64,000 bases of DNA. It comes from Pseudoalteromonas sp. NC201 (GTDB lineage Bacteria > Pseudomonadota > Gammaproteobacteria > Enterobacterales > Alteromonadaceae). Numbering within the stretch: position 1 is the first letter of the stretch; every line of letters begins with the position of its first letter. Shown here piece by piece: positions 37,629 through 46,222 of this stretch. The stretch is taken from NCBI RefSeq assembly GCF_002850255.1, contig NZ_CP022523.1:248001-312000 (forward strand). Reading direction: 5' to 3'. The position numbers and the translations under genes are program-made. The notes under the pieces are model-generated. The model had not been told where the DNA came from. It saw only the letters and a program-made list of their open reading frames with translations, and ran no database searches.

Positions 37629-39977
37629 ATGAAACCAACTTTACTCAGCCTGTTGATTGGCTGCGCTTTTTCGAGCCAAGCTGCGACTTGGAATGAGCTA
37701 TATAATCTTGAGCTAAGTCAAAACCTACCGAGCGTTACGACTTCAAATCAACAACAGATAGACACACAAAATTATTTGGTCTCGGCCTTACATGTCAATT
37801 TGAATGACGTGCTTACTAGTGCAAGAGATCATAATACTATCGTCATTGCTGCTGACACGGTAGAAATCGACCGAAACATGATTTTCGATGCGCCAAACAA
37901 ACGAATTTTTATCGTCGCACGTAAAATAATGGGTAATGGTACGGTGAGTATCAATTTAGATACCCAAAATGCTCAAGCATCAACATTGGTATTTATGGCT
38001 GATAAAGTTGAGGCTAATATCAATATAATCACAGCTCATTCGCCAAGCGATGGTGAAATTGAACGCTTTAGTATTGCTCCAGACTCATTTGGTACGCTAT
38101 ATCAAGTTATACAAGGCAATAAGTTCGCAACGCCTATTTCGCCAGCGTTAACGTCGCTCATCTCTGTGCATAAAGAGTACTTTTTAGATGCATTTGAAAA
38201 GTCATTCGATATGGCGGCTTCTATCTATGATCAAAATCCAGCGTTAAGTATTGAGATGTTGAGCTGGCCTGAAGTTATTTTAAACGCAGCTCATGATGTT
38301 AGAGAATCTTCCGTTCAAGCAAAGAATTTTTACTTGCAGCTTGCTAACTTTAAACAGTTTTTGTCGTACGCAACACTTAACAAAAACTATGTGCCTAGCC
38401 TATCCCGCGACTTTTATGAGTTAACGATTAAAGCATATATTGACGCGATGGAAGCATATCAGGATAGCTACGATAATTTTCAGAAACAAGGCCGAAGTTT
38501 AGAAAACAAGCGCCAAGATCTCACTTTGATGCAGGATAACCTATTCGACGTTGCATCTGCTGAGCAACGAATTATCTCTCGCTCTGTAGAGCAACTGACG
38601 AGCTTGGTAAAAACACTTGATCAACAAAAAGCATCATTCAGCGGACAAGAAAATAATGTCTTCTATTCAGGGGTCGAGTTTCAACAAGGAATTTTGGACT
38701 ACAAACTAGATAAAATCACTGAAATTGGGCTTAAAGTACTTGAAACCGTAATTAGTGCGGGCACTGCATTTGCGGGCGCTGCGGGGGGAGATACCAGTGG
38801 CTTGAAAGACTTAGTTGCGAGCTTGCCCGCCACAATCCAAGAGATCAATGAGTTAAAAACCAAAATTGATGATATCGCGTCATTAATGGATAAAGTACAA
38901 ACGGTTAGCGGCCAGTTAAACGTGTTATCACAAAAAACCGCTGATCCGTTTTCTAGTAGTGAGCTTGCACAAGAGTTCAATCGCCTTAATTCACTCATTC
39001 CGACCAAAGAAGAGGCAAATCGAATTTGGGACGAATTTTTAATAACTGCTAAGGCACAAATGAAAAAGGCCATAGATGAAGACATTGATGGTGCAAGTGA
39101 CTACCTTGTTGCTATCGAAAAGTTGATTAATCATGGTAAGGCAATAGTTGCTGTAGAGATTGATATTGCCCAGGAGCAATCTAGACAGATAGATTTGCGC
39201 ATCACCGCTGATGCAAAACTTAAACAGATCAATCGTATAGATGCATTTTTACAAAATAATCAAAACAGTCTAGATGAAATTCAGGACATGGAGGAACAGC
39301 TATTCCGGACTTTGAATAATCTAAAACGGCCGATATTTGTTGCACTAACAAACTATCAGGCGGCATTTAGCTACTGGTCTCTTGATGACACCATAGTGAC
39401 ACCAAGCCTTAATCAAAGTTATCAAGAATACCGTCACGACTTAGCTTTACTACGTGAACAAGAGGCCGCGTCATTATTGCGTTTTAACCCTCGACCTCAA
39501 GATTTTATGCTCACCATAGAAGAGTTAGATGCGCCGCAGCAATTGCTGGATTTTGCGCAAGATGGTGAAATGAGTTTTACGCTGTCGTTGGAAGATATTG
39601 ATTTTTCCCAGTTTGATCGAGTTAGATTAGACGAGGTCAATGTTGTACTAGAAGGTTCGGGGTTAAATGAGAACCAGCGCTATGATATCGAAGTAAGATC
39701 TAGTGGTTCATATCAAGATAGGTTTAAAGGGCAATCCTATCAATTTAGTGCAGGGTCGTTATACCGATTGGTAAGTTACGAGCTGTTAGATAGTGAAACG
39801 ACGCGCATAGATCCAATCACCAGTGGTGCAATCGCAAACGATTATGCGATTAATTACTTTAAACCAACTCCGTTTACCACTTGGTCAATTAAGCTGAAAA
39901 ATCCACAGCTTTATGACTTAAGTAAAGTGACGAATATCAAAGTGTCGTTTAAAGGAAATGCGATCCCCAAACAATAG
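37629..39977 (+). CDS. Large exported helical protein, putative second component of the pore-forming toxin
   Basis: A 782-residue protein with a signal peptide (about 1-18, ending SSQA). Residues 45-135 are short beta strands that look like a solenoid (TIVIAADTVEIDRNMIF, KRIFIVARKIMGNGTVSI). The central part, about 175-580, is helical with long coiled-coil segments around a mildly hydrophobic stretch at 366-386 (IGLKVLETVISAGTAFAGAA). Residues 620-782 are beta-rich (MSFTLSLEDIDFSQ, VNVVLEGSG), recalling receptor-binding ends of insecticidal toxins in general pattern only. It follows the smaller helical gene by 89 bases with a good AAGGAG site. Function as a toxin partner or targeting subunit is inferred from design and context; I do not recognise a named family. 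Confidence 0.55.
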   Translation: MKPTLLSLLIGCAFSSQAATWNELYNLELSQNLPSVTTSNQQQIDTQNYLVSALHVNLNDVLTSARDHNTIVIAADTVEIDRNMIFDAPNKRIFIVARKIMGNGTVSINLDTQNAQASTLVFMADKVEANINIITAHSPSDGEIERFSIAPDSFGTLYQVIQGNKFATPISPALTSLISVHKEYFLDAFEKSFDMAASIYDQNPALSIEMLSWPEVILNAAHDVRESSVQAKNFYLQLANFKQFLSYATLNKNYVPSLSRDFYELTIKAYIDAMEAYQDSYDNFQKQGRSLENKRQDLTLMQDNLFDVASAEQRIISRSVEQLTSLVKTLDQQKASFSGQENNVFYSGVEFQQGILDYKLDKITEIGLKVLETVISAGTAFAGAAGGDTSGLKDLVASLPATIQEINELKTKIDDIASLMDKVQTVSGQLNVLSQKTADPFSSSELAQEFNRLNSLIPTKEEANRIWDEFLITAKAQMKKAIDEDIDGASDYLVAIEKLINHGKAIVAVEIDIAQEQSRQIDLRITADAKLKQINRIDAFLQNNQNSLDEIQDMEEQLFRTLNNLKRPIFVALTNYQAAFSYWSLDDTIVTPSLNQSYQEYRHDLALLREQEAASLLRFNPRPQDFMLTIEELDAPQQLLDFAQDGEMSFTLSLEDIDFSQFDRVRLDEVNVVLEGSGLNENQRYDIEVRSSGSYQDRFKGQSYQFSAGSLYRLVSYELLDSETTRIDPITSGAIANDYAINYFKPTPFTTWSIKLKNPQLYDLSKVTNIKVSFKGNAIPKQ

Positions 39978-40000
39978 TGTAGCACTTGCACTTTAGCTTA

Positions 40001-40370
40001 GTAGGAGCCACTTCAGGTGGCGATCTTTAATAAAAGCTCGCAGGATTAACCTGCTCCTATTTTAGTGTGGCTTGAATATTTGCTAAACAAGATTGCCTTT
40101 CGTAGGAGCCACTTCACGTGGCGATCTTTTAACAAAAGCTCGCAGGATTAACCTGCTCCTACTCTGGTGAGGCTTGAATATTTGCTAAATAAGATTGCCT
40201 TTCGTAGGAGCCACTTCAGGTGGCGATCTTTAACAAAAGCTCGTAGGATTAACCTGCTCCTATTTTTGTGTGGCTTGAATATTTGCTAAACCAGATTGCT
40301 TTTTTCGTAGGAGCCACTTCACGTGGCGATCTTTTAGCAAAATTCCTCCGGATGAGCCGCCACCTACTCT
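40001..40370. repeat. Array of four cloverleaf-like palindromic repeats, 101-103 bp period
   Basis: Copies begin at 40001, 40102, 40204 and 40307. Each starts GTAGGAGCCACTTC and holds a small hairpin (GCCAC/GTGGC), a second hairpin (GCAGG/CCTGC) and an outer arm GCTCCTAC that pairs with GTAGGAGC, which gives a three-arm fold. A spacer with GGCTTGAATATTTGCTAAA separates copies. Copies 1 and 3 share CAGGTGG and the CCTATTTT end, whereas 2 and 4 share CACGTGG and the CTACTCT end; the array is thus two 204-bp dimers. The last copy is diverged and runs into the 3' end of the MFS gene. Resembles REP/BIME elements. Confidence 0.9.
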
Positions 40371-41548
40371 ACAACTTGAGCCTTCAATAAAGATCTGTTA
40401 TCTAGATAGCCACTAAAACGGGTTGCTAATAAGGCTGCAGCGCTGATAAGTGCCCCTACCCAAGCGGTGTCCTGCAGCGACATATTTTCAACAATTTGGC
40501 CACCTAAGACAGAACCGAGCGCAATTCCAACGTTGAAGGCAGCGATATTCAACCCCGATGCGACATCCACCGTTTTTGGACTAAACTTTTCGGCTAGCTG
40601 TACAACATAGACCTGAAGACCAGGTACATTTCCAAAAGCAAATGCTCCCCACACTAGTACTGTGATCACCACGCCGATTTTCGACTGCATGGTAAATGTC
40701 AACACAGCCAAAATGACCGAGAGTAACGCGAAGATGATGGTCAGAGCGCTTATCGGCCCTTTTTTATCTGCTAATTTGCCGCCATAGATATTGCCAACTG
40801 CAACAGATACACCATAAACCAGCATAATAATACTGACTGTAGCGGCGTTAAAACCAGCTTCCTGTTGTAAAATTGGCGCAAGATAGGTGAATGCTGTAAA
40901 GGTTCCACCGTAGCCGAGTATGGTCATAAGATAGACGAGCAGTAATCTGGGTTGCAATAATACTTTTGCCTGCTCAGATAGACTGGCAGATGCGCTTTGC
41001 TTTAGGTTCTTTGGAATTAATAATGCACTTCCCAAGAGAGCGATAACACCTAAAGCAGAAACTACTAGAAAAGTGGCTCGCCAGCCAAACTGTTGGCCAA
41101 TCCAAGTACCCAAGGGGACACCTGTTACGAGCGCAACGGTCAGTCCCGTGAACATAATGGCGATGGCACTTGCCTCTTTGTCTTTTGAGACCAAGCTAGT
41201 TGCAATCGTAGAGCCAATCGAGAAGAACACACCATGAGCGAGTCCTGTCATGATCCTCGCTAAAATGAGGCTTTCATAACTTGGCGCTTGCCACGCAAGC
41301 AGATTGCCAAAAACAAATAGTGCCATCAAACTAAGTAATACAGATTTCCTATTCCATCGCCCTGTCAGTGCGGTTAAAACGGGCGCACCAACAGCAACGC
41401 CAATGGCATATAAACTCACCAGTAAACCTGCACTTGGCAGCGAAACTGATAAATCGGAAGCAATGGTCGGTACTAAACCAACAATGACAAATTCGGTGGT
41501 ACCAATGGCAAATGCGCTTAATGTCAGCGCCAGTAATGCAAGCGGCAT
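40364..41548 (-). CDS. MFS efflux transporter (DHA1, YdhP/AraJ-like)
   Basis: A 394-residue protein with 12 predicted transmembrane helices. The opening ALTLSAFAIGTTEFVIVGL and VSLYAIGVAVGAPVLTALTGRWNRK (motif A region, residues about 45-70) mark the drug/sugar efflux DHA1 group. I chose ATG 41548 because AAAGGG lies 6 bases upstream; an ATG at 41566 has no ribosome site. The gene is divergent from a LysR regulator that probably controls it. Its stop codon TAG (40364-40366) lies inside the last copy of the palindromic repeat array, so the extreme C-terminus may have been altered by repeat insertion. Confidence 0.9.
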   Translation of the reverse strand: MPLALLALTLSAFAIGTTEFVIVGLVPTIASDLSVSLPSAGLLVSLYAIGVAVGAPVLTALTGRWNRKSVLLSLMALFVFGNLLAWQAPSYESLILARIMTGLAHGVFFSIGSTIATSLVSKDKEASAIAIMFTGLTVALVTGVPLGTWIGQQFGWRATFLVVSALGVIALLGSALLIPKNLKQSASASLSEQAKVLLQPRLLLVYLMTILGYGGTFTAFTYLAPILQQEAGFNAATVSIIMLVYGVSVAVGNIYGGKLADKKGPISALTIIFALLSVILAVLTFTMQSKIGVVITVLVWGAFAFGNVPGLQVYVVQLAEKFSPKTVDVASGLNIAAFNVGIALGSVLGGQIVENMSLQDTAWVGALISAAALLATRFSGYLDNRSLLKAQVVE

Positions 41549-41662
41549 AAATAACCCTTTTAACATGATAAGCAATAAGTTGGTGTAGTGTGAAAGCTTT
41601 TTTATTTGCAAAAAATAGCGAAAATGACAAAATACTTTTGTAGAAAATGAAAAGGAATACAC

Positions 41663-42550
41663 ATGACCGTTAGCTCAAAAACCGAAGATCTAGAAGCTTT
41701 TATCTGTGTTGTCGATACTGGGAGTTTTTCCGCTGCAGCAAATCTGATGGACGAACAAGTTGCAAAGGTCTCAAGAGCAGTAACTCGACTGGAAAAGTCC
41801 CTGCGTGTAACCCTATTCAATCGAACGACTCGACGGATAGAGCTAACCGAAGAAGGAGAGCTATTTTTACGCTATGCGCGGCAGGCACTCAATACCATTG
41901 AGCAAGGTGAAGAGGCGTTAAAGCTGTTACGATTTTCGCCAGCTGGTAAATTAAGAGTGGATGCTGCAAGTCCTTTCGTTTTTCACCAGCTTACGCCTAT
42001 ATTAAAAGGTTTTAATGAGGCCTTTCCCGATATTACTTTGGAAATAACAAGTCATGACAGCATCATCGATTTGCTGGAGCATAAAACCGATATCGCAATA
42101 CGAATTGGTGACTTGGCTGACTCTAATCTTCATGCTCGTTTGTTAGGTCGCAGTAAACTTCATCTTGTAGCAAGCCCTGACTATTTAAGTAAATTTGTAG
42201 GTAATGAACCACTGATTGATCTTCCACATCATAACTTGATAGGTTTTACCGATGCCCCACATCTCAACGTCTGGCCTTTACAAAATCCGCAACAGCTCAA
42301 GTTTTCTATTAGCGCATCCAGTGGCGAGACCGTGAGGCAATTATGTATTGCTGGCCATGGCATTGCACTGCTATCTAACTTTATGGTGAGGCAAGATATA
42401 AAAGCCGGAAGACTTGTTGAAGTTTTTACCGAGCAAATTATTTCGCCAAATCGCAGAGAAGCAGTACAAGCCGTGTATTATCAAAATAGTGGTGTATCCT
42501 CTCGGATTTCGGCATTTCTAGACTACATTGCGCCTAGGCTCACGCTATAG
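41663..42550 (+). CDS. LysR-family transcriptional regulator
   Basis: A 295-residue regulator with helix-turn-helix at about 16-45 (VDTGSFSAAANLMDEQVAKVSRAVTRLE) and the NRTTRRIELTEEGELF wing region. The effector domain includes SPFVFHQLTPILKGF and GHGIALLSNFMVRQDI. It resembles the YhjC/DmlR-type group that often sits beside MFS pumps and flavin oxidoreductases. It is divergent from the MFS gene with a short shared promoter and is followed by an old yellow enzyme gene, so both are probable targets. Confidence 0.92.
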   Translation: MTVSSKTEDLEAFICVVDTGSFSAAANLMDEQVAKVSRAVTRLEKSLRVTLFNRTTRRIELTEEGELFLRYARQALNTIEQGEEALKLLRFSPAGKLRVDAASPFVFHQLTPILKGFNEAFPDITLEITSHDSIIDLLEHKTDIAIRIGDLADSNLHARLLGRSKLHLVASPDYLSKFVGNEPLIDLPHHNLIGFTDAPHLNVWPLQNPQQLKFSISASSGETVRQLCIAGHGIALLSNFMVRQDIKAGRLVEVFTEQIISPNRREAVQAVYYQNSGVSSRISAFLDYIAPRLTL

Positions 42551-42652
42551 TTTTTTCATTTTTTACAAATATATTTTGTATTTATTGCTGTTAATGAAAA
42601 TATTTTAAATCGTTAAGCTTCTCATAGTGAAAATAAACATTGAGGAGGCCAA

Positions 42653-43762
42653 ATGGCTGATTTATTTGAGTCGATTAACTTAGCAGGTAAAACACTGAGC
42701 AATCGTATAGTGATGCCGCCTATGACCCGCTCGCGGGCAAGTCAACCCGGGGATACCCCTAACAGTTTGATGGCAACCTATTACGCACAACGTGCAACGG
42801 CTGGTTTAATTATTAGTGAAGGGACACAAATATCGCAACTCGGTAAGGGGTATGCTTGGACACCGGGGATCTATTCAGACGCCCAAGTTGCTGGCTGGAA
42901 ACAAGTCACAAAACAAGTGCATGATGCAGGCGGTGTTATGTTTGCGCAGCTTTGGCATGTTGGGCGAGTATCGCACCAAAGTAATACCGCTGGGCTTCAG
43001 CCGATTTCAGCTTCAGCAATTCAAGCTCAGGGTGTGAAAGTTTTCATCGATGAAAATGACTCCCCTGATTTTATTCAAGCTCAAACACCTAGAGCAATGA
43101 CCCAAGCAGACATCAATAATGTTATTAACGAATATCGACACGCTGCACGTAACGCGATGCAAGCAGGATTTGATGGAATTGAACTGCATGCAGCGAATGG
43201 TTATTTGATTAATCAATTTTTAGACTCTCACTCAAATCAAAGGACTGATGGCTATGGTGGCTCTGTTGATAACCGCATTCGCTTTTTGCGTGAGGTCGTG
43301 ACGGCGGTGAGTGAAGAAATTGGCAGTGACAAAGTGGGTGTTAGACTTGCGCCGCTTACTACCTTAAATGGTACAGTAGATGAAAACCCTGAGCAGACAT
43401 ACCTCGCGGCAATTAAACAGCTAACTGCGCTCAACGTATGCTATGTACACATCGCAGAAGCGGATTGGGAAGACGCGCCAGATATGCCTCTGAATTTTAA
43501 ATACGCAATTAGAGAGGCATTTAATGGCGTATTAATCTATGCCGGAAAGTATACGAAAGGGCGCGCCCAACAAGCTCTAAATGAAGGTTGGGTTGATATG
43601 ATTGGATTTGGTCGTCCTTTTGTCTCTAATCCTGATTTGCCCTACAGACTGGCAAATGATTTGTACTTAAACGAACATCAGTCTGAGACATTATTTGGTG
43701 GAGGTGAACAAGGTTATACTGATTATCAAATTCACGCCTCAAATCCAATTAACGTAAAATAG
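42653..43762 (+). CDS. nemA: Old yellow enzyme family NADH:flavin oxidoreductase (NemA-like alkene reductase)
   Basis: A 369-residue FMN-dependent TIM-barrel enzyme that reduces activated C=C bonds, and in relatives nitroaromatics or N-ethylmaleimide. Evidence: NRIVMPPMTRSRA near the start, AQLWHVGRVSH (substrate-pocket His/Asn region), GFDGIELHAANGYLINQFL and QRTDGYGGSVDNRIRFL, and a late GFGRPFVSNPDLP. The ATG follows GAGGAGG-like sequence. The MFS pump, LysR regulator and this reductase make a typical electrophile or xenobiotic detoxification cluster. Confidence 0.92.
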   Translation: MADLFESINLAGKTLSNRIVMPPMTRSRASQPGDTPNSLMATYYAQRATAGLIISEGTQISQLGKGYAWTPGIYSDAQVAGWKQVTKQVHDAGGVMFAQLWHVGRVSHQSNTAGLQPISASAIQAQGVKVFIDENDSPDFIQAQTPRAMTQADINNVINEYRHAARNAMQAGFDGIELHAANGYLINQFLDSHSNQRTDGYGGSVDNRIRFLREVVTAVSEEIGSDKVGVRLAPLTTLNGTVDENPEQTYLAAIKQLTALNVCYVHIAEADWEDAPDMPLNFKYAIREAFNGVLIYAGKYTKGRAQQALNEGWVDMIGFGRPFVSNPDLPYRLANDLYLNEHQSETLFGGGEQGYTDYQIHASNPINVK

Positions 43763-43764
43763 GC

Positions 43765-43858
43765 TAAAAGTTAGCTTTCAATCTGCGTATGAATTATTTA
43801 ATGCGTACGCAGCCCCAATAATGACCATTTTAAGGTGAGCACAATGTAGCTAACTTTT
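43765..43858. repeat. Nested inverted repeats downstream of nemA
   Basis: AAAAGTTAGCT (43765-43775) and AGCTAACTTTT (43848-43858) are perfect 11-bp arms 72 bases apart. Inside, CTGCGTA (43782-43788) pairs with TACGCAG (43806-43812). It could be a terminator complex or a small mobile element. Confidence 0.5.
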
Positions 43859-43983
43859 GTGCTTGTTTCTCCCGAATTACCGCTAATGATAGTTCATGTA
43901 AATGTATATAGATTGGAGTTTGGTCTAAAAATAGATAATAATGTTGGCAAATTAAAGGAACTTAATACACTATACTTCAGAAA

Positions 43984-45879
43984 ATGAAAAATATAATTCT
44001 ATTTGCCACTGCACTGCTCTGCACCATCTCTGCTAACGCCCAGTTACCCGTAGAGAGTTACGCACAACTACCTAATATGAGTAAAGTTTCACTCTCACCC
44101 AGTGGTAAGGCCGTTGCGTATTTACAAAATTATGAAGGAAACCTTGTTCTTACTGTTCATGACCTAAAAACGCATAAAAAAAATTATATCCTGCAAACTG
44201 ATAATAAAACGATAGCACTTGGTTGGTACGATTGGGCCAGTGATGACATGCTCTTATTTGGTGCGAATTACACCAAAGTGCAGCGAGGTGTAAAATACAC
44301 CTCATCTCGTTTATTTAAATTTGATTTAAAAAATCCTACGGATGAATTAGTTCAAATCAACCGTGCTTATCGCTATGAAATTTCGGCACAATTTCAAGAT
44401 GACGTGATTAGCATACTGCCAGAACAACCAAACAAGATATTGGTTCAAACTGACTTTGATATGGCAAACAAGCCGAGCGTTTATATCTTAGATATAGCTA
44501 AAGATAGACGCGAGAAAGTTGTTCGAGCAAGAAGAAAAATATCTAGCTGGATAGCCGATCAACAAGGCAATGTAAGAATGGGTTATGGGTTTGAAGGGAT
44601 CACGGCCTATTATATGCTCTATGATAATGAGACGAAGGATTTAACCGATTTCTATACCTTTCAGGCTCGTGGCCCGGAAGCTATCCATATTCTTGGATTT
44701 GATAAAGACCCAAATATTATTTACCTCACCGCACTTCATAATGGTAAAAATGCGCTGTTTAAAGCAGACATTACTAAACGCCCGCTTTTACCTCAGCTTA
44801 TTTTCTCCGATCCAGACTATGATTTTGATGGCAGTATCATTTATTCGCACGACGGCAGAGCCATAGGCTTCAGCCATTCCAACCTTGATAACTCGAGAAT
44901 TTACTGGGACGAAGACCGCAAACGCCTTCAACGCTCACTTAAAGCGGCATTACCAAACTACGACACCGTTGTTATAAGTATGAGCACGGATAATAAAAAA
45001 TACATAGCGTACGGCGATTCAGACCAAGACTCCGGTACATATCTGATTGGTGACAGAGAAACCAGCTCTTTGGCAGGGTTAGGACGTTTATATCCGGATA
45101 TTACCGGTGACAATTATTTGGGCAAACAAAGGGTATCGTTTAAAGCGCGTGACGGCCTAGAAATTGAGGGTTACTTAACCCTACCTAAAGCATTCGATGC
45201 GGCTGCTCCAACAATCATCTTTCCACACGGTGGACCATACTCTCGCGACTACGCTGGCTTTGATTACTGGTCTGAACTATTGGCAAGCAGAGGCTTTGTG
45301 GTTTTCCAACCTAACTTTAGAGGCTCTTTTGGTTATGGTTTTGACTTCTTTAATGAAGCAAATCAAGGTTGGGGAGGAAAGATGCAAGATGACTTACAAG
45401 ATGCGGCAAACTGGTTGATTGCAGAAAAGTATGCACTCAAAAATAAAATTTGTATAGGTGGTGCAAGTTACGGCGGCTATGCGGCACTAATGGCTGTGGT
45501 AAAACATCCTGAAACGTTTCAATGTGCAGCAAGTTTTGCCGGTGTTACAGACTTAGAATCGATAGTCAGTCGTGCGCGCTTTTTCACAAACAAAGAGCTT
45601 GTTCGTGACCAATTTGGACAAGATATGGATAAACTTAAAGCACAATCTCCTGTTAACTACGCTAAGCAGATTAACCGTCCCGTGTTACTTATTCATGGTG
45701 ATGACGATAAAGTCGTGCCTGTGAATCATAGTCGTGACATGGCAGATGAACTTGAAGATCATGACAAGAAGTTCAAATATATAGAGCTCGAGGATGGCAA
45801 CCACCATCTGAGTTATCAAGCACATAGAGTGAAGACGCTTACTGAGTTTTTAGCTTTTTTCGAAAAACATCTTAAGTAA
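43984..45879 (+). CDS. Exported S9-family prolyl oligopeptidase-like peptidase
   Basis: A 631-residue protein with a signal peptide (1-20, ending SANA). The N-terminal half is beta-propeller-like (SLSPSGKAVAYLQNYEG, IYSHDGRAIGFSHS). The C-terminal alpha/beta hydrolase has IFPHGGPYSRD, the nucleophile Ser in GGASYGGYAALMA, the Asp in HGDDDKVVPVNHS and the His in DGNHHLSY. This is the acylaminoacyl/dipeptidyl peptidase type, active in the periplasm or outside. The stop codon TAA is made of the first three bases of a MITE-like element, so the original C-terminus may have been slightly different. Confidence 0.9.
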   Translation: MKNIILFATALLCTISANAQLPVESYAQLPNMSKVSLSPSGKAVAYLQNYEGNLVLTVHDLKTHKKNYILQTDNKTIALGWYDWASDDMLLFGANYTKVQRGVKYTSSRLFKFDLKNPTDELVQINRAYRYEISAQFQDDVISILPEQPNKILVQTDFDMANKPSVYILDIAKDRREKVVRARRKISSWIADQQGNVRMGYGFEGITAYYMLYDNETKDLTDFYTFQARGPEAIHILGFDKDPNIIYLTALHNGKNALFKADITKRPLLPQLIFSDPDYDFDGSIIYSHDGRAIGFSHSNLDNSRIYWDEDRKRLQRSLKAALPNYDTVVISMSTDNKKYIAYGDSDQDSGTYLIGDRETSSLAGLGRLYPDITGDNYLGKQRVSFKARDGLEIEGYLTLPKAFDAAAPTIIFPHGGPYSRDYAGFDYWSELLASRGFVVFQPNFRGSFGYGFDFFNEANQGWGGKMQDDLQDAANWLIAEKYALKNKICIGGASYGGYAALMAVVKHPETFQCAASFAGVTDLESIVSRARFFTNKELVRDQFGQDMDKLKAQSPVNYAKQINRPVLLIHGDDDKVVPVNHSRDMADELEDHDKKFKYIELEDGNHHLSYQAHRVKTLTEFLAFFEKHLK

Positions 45880-46121
45880 CCTGAGGTTTGGATAAGGAAT
45901 GTTCCAACTTATTGTTGCTAAGCCACAACTTAGTTTTTTCCTTGTCTAGCCAGCAAGTTTTAAGGAAAACACCGCTTCCGCGTCCTGCTCTCGCTAAGGT
46001 ACCTACATCCTGTAGGCAAGGCGAATTTACGCACCAATAGCTGGCTATTGGAAGTGAATTCAACGAAGTTAGCGCTAAAACTGGCTGCTAGAAAGGCATT
46101 AATTATCCGCAGCTCAGGTTA
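45877..46121. mobile_element. MITE-like element, 245 bp
   Basis: The ends are imperfect 19-bp terminal inverted repeats, TAACCTGAG-N4-GGATAA, matching at 15 of 19 positions. Inside are a perfect 8-bp hairpin (CCAATAGC-TG-GCTATTGG, 46034-46051) and a 6-bp hairpin (CCTACA/TGTAGG, 46002-46016). There is no coding capacity. It lies exactly between the peptidase stop codon and what looks like that gene's terminator, so it has probably inserted there. I cannot confirm a target-site duplication. Confidence 0.65.
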
Positions 46122-46131
46122 AGTAGCAAAG

Positions 46132-46155
46132 CGCCGCAATTAGCGGCGTTTTTTA
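46132..46155 (+). terminator. Rho-independent terminator, probably of the S9 peptidase gene
   Basis: CGCCGC and GCGGCG pair around AATTA, followed by TTTTTT. The MITE-like element separates it from the peptidase stop codon. Confidence 0.85.
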
Positions 46156-46222
46156 TTGAGAGAGCGACTTCTTCTGTCACAGAGTTGATGTATGATTGGG
46201 GCTAATATAAAGGAGAATTATT

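Noticed and set aside
38699..39085. 128-codon open frame opposite the large toxin-like gene
   Set aside because: Antisense shadow of a helical coding sequence, without ribosome site or recognisable domain.
40001..40370. CRISPR-like array
   Set aside because: The repeated unit is about 100 bp including the spacers, the spacers are themselves repeated, and no cas genes are near. It is a palindromic repeat array.
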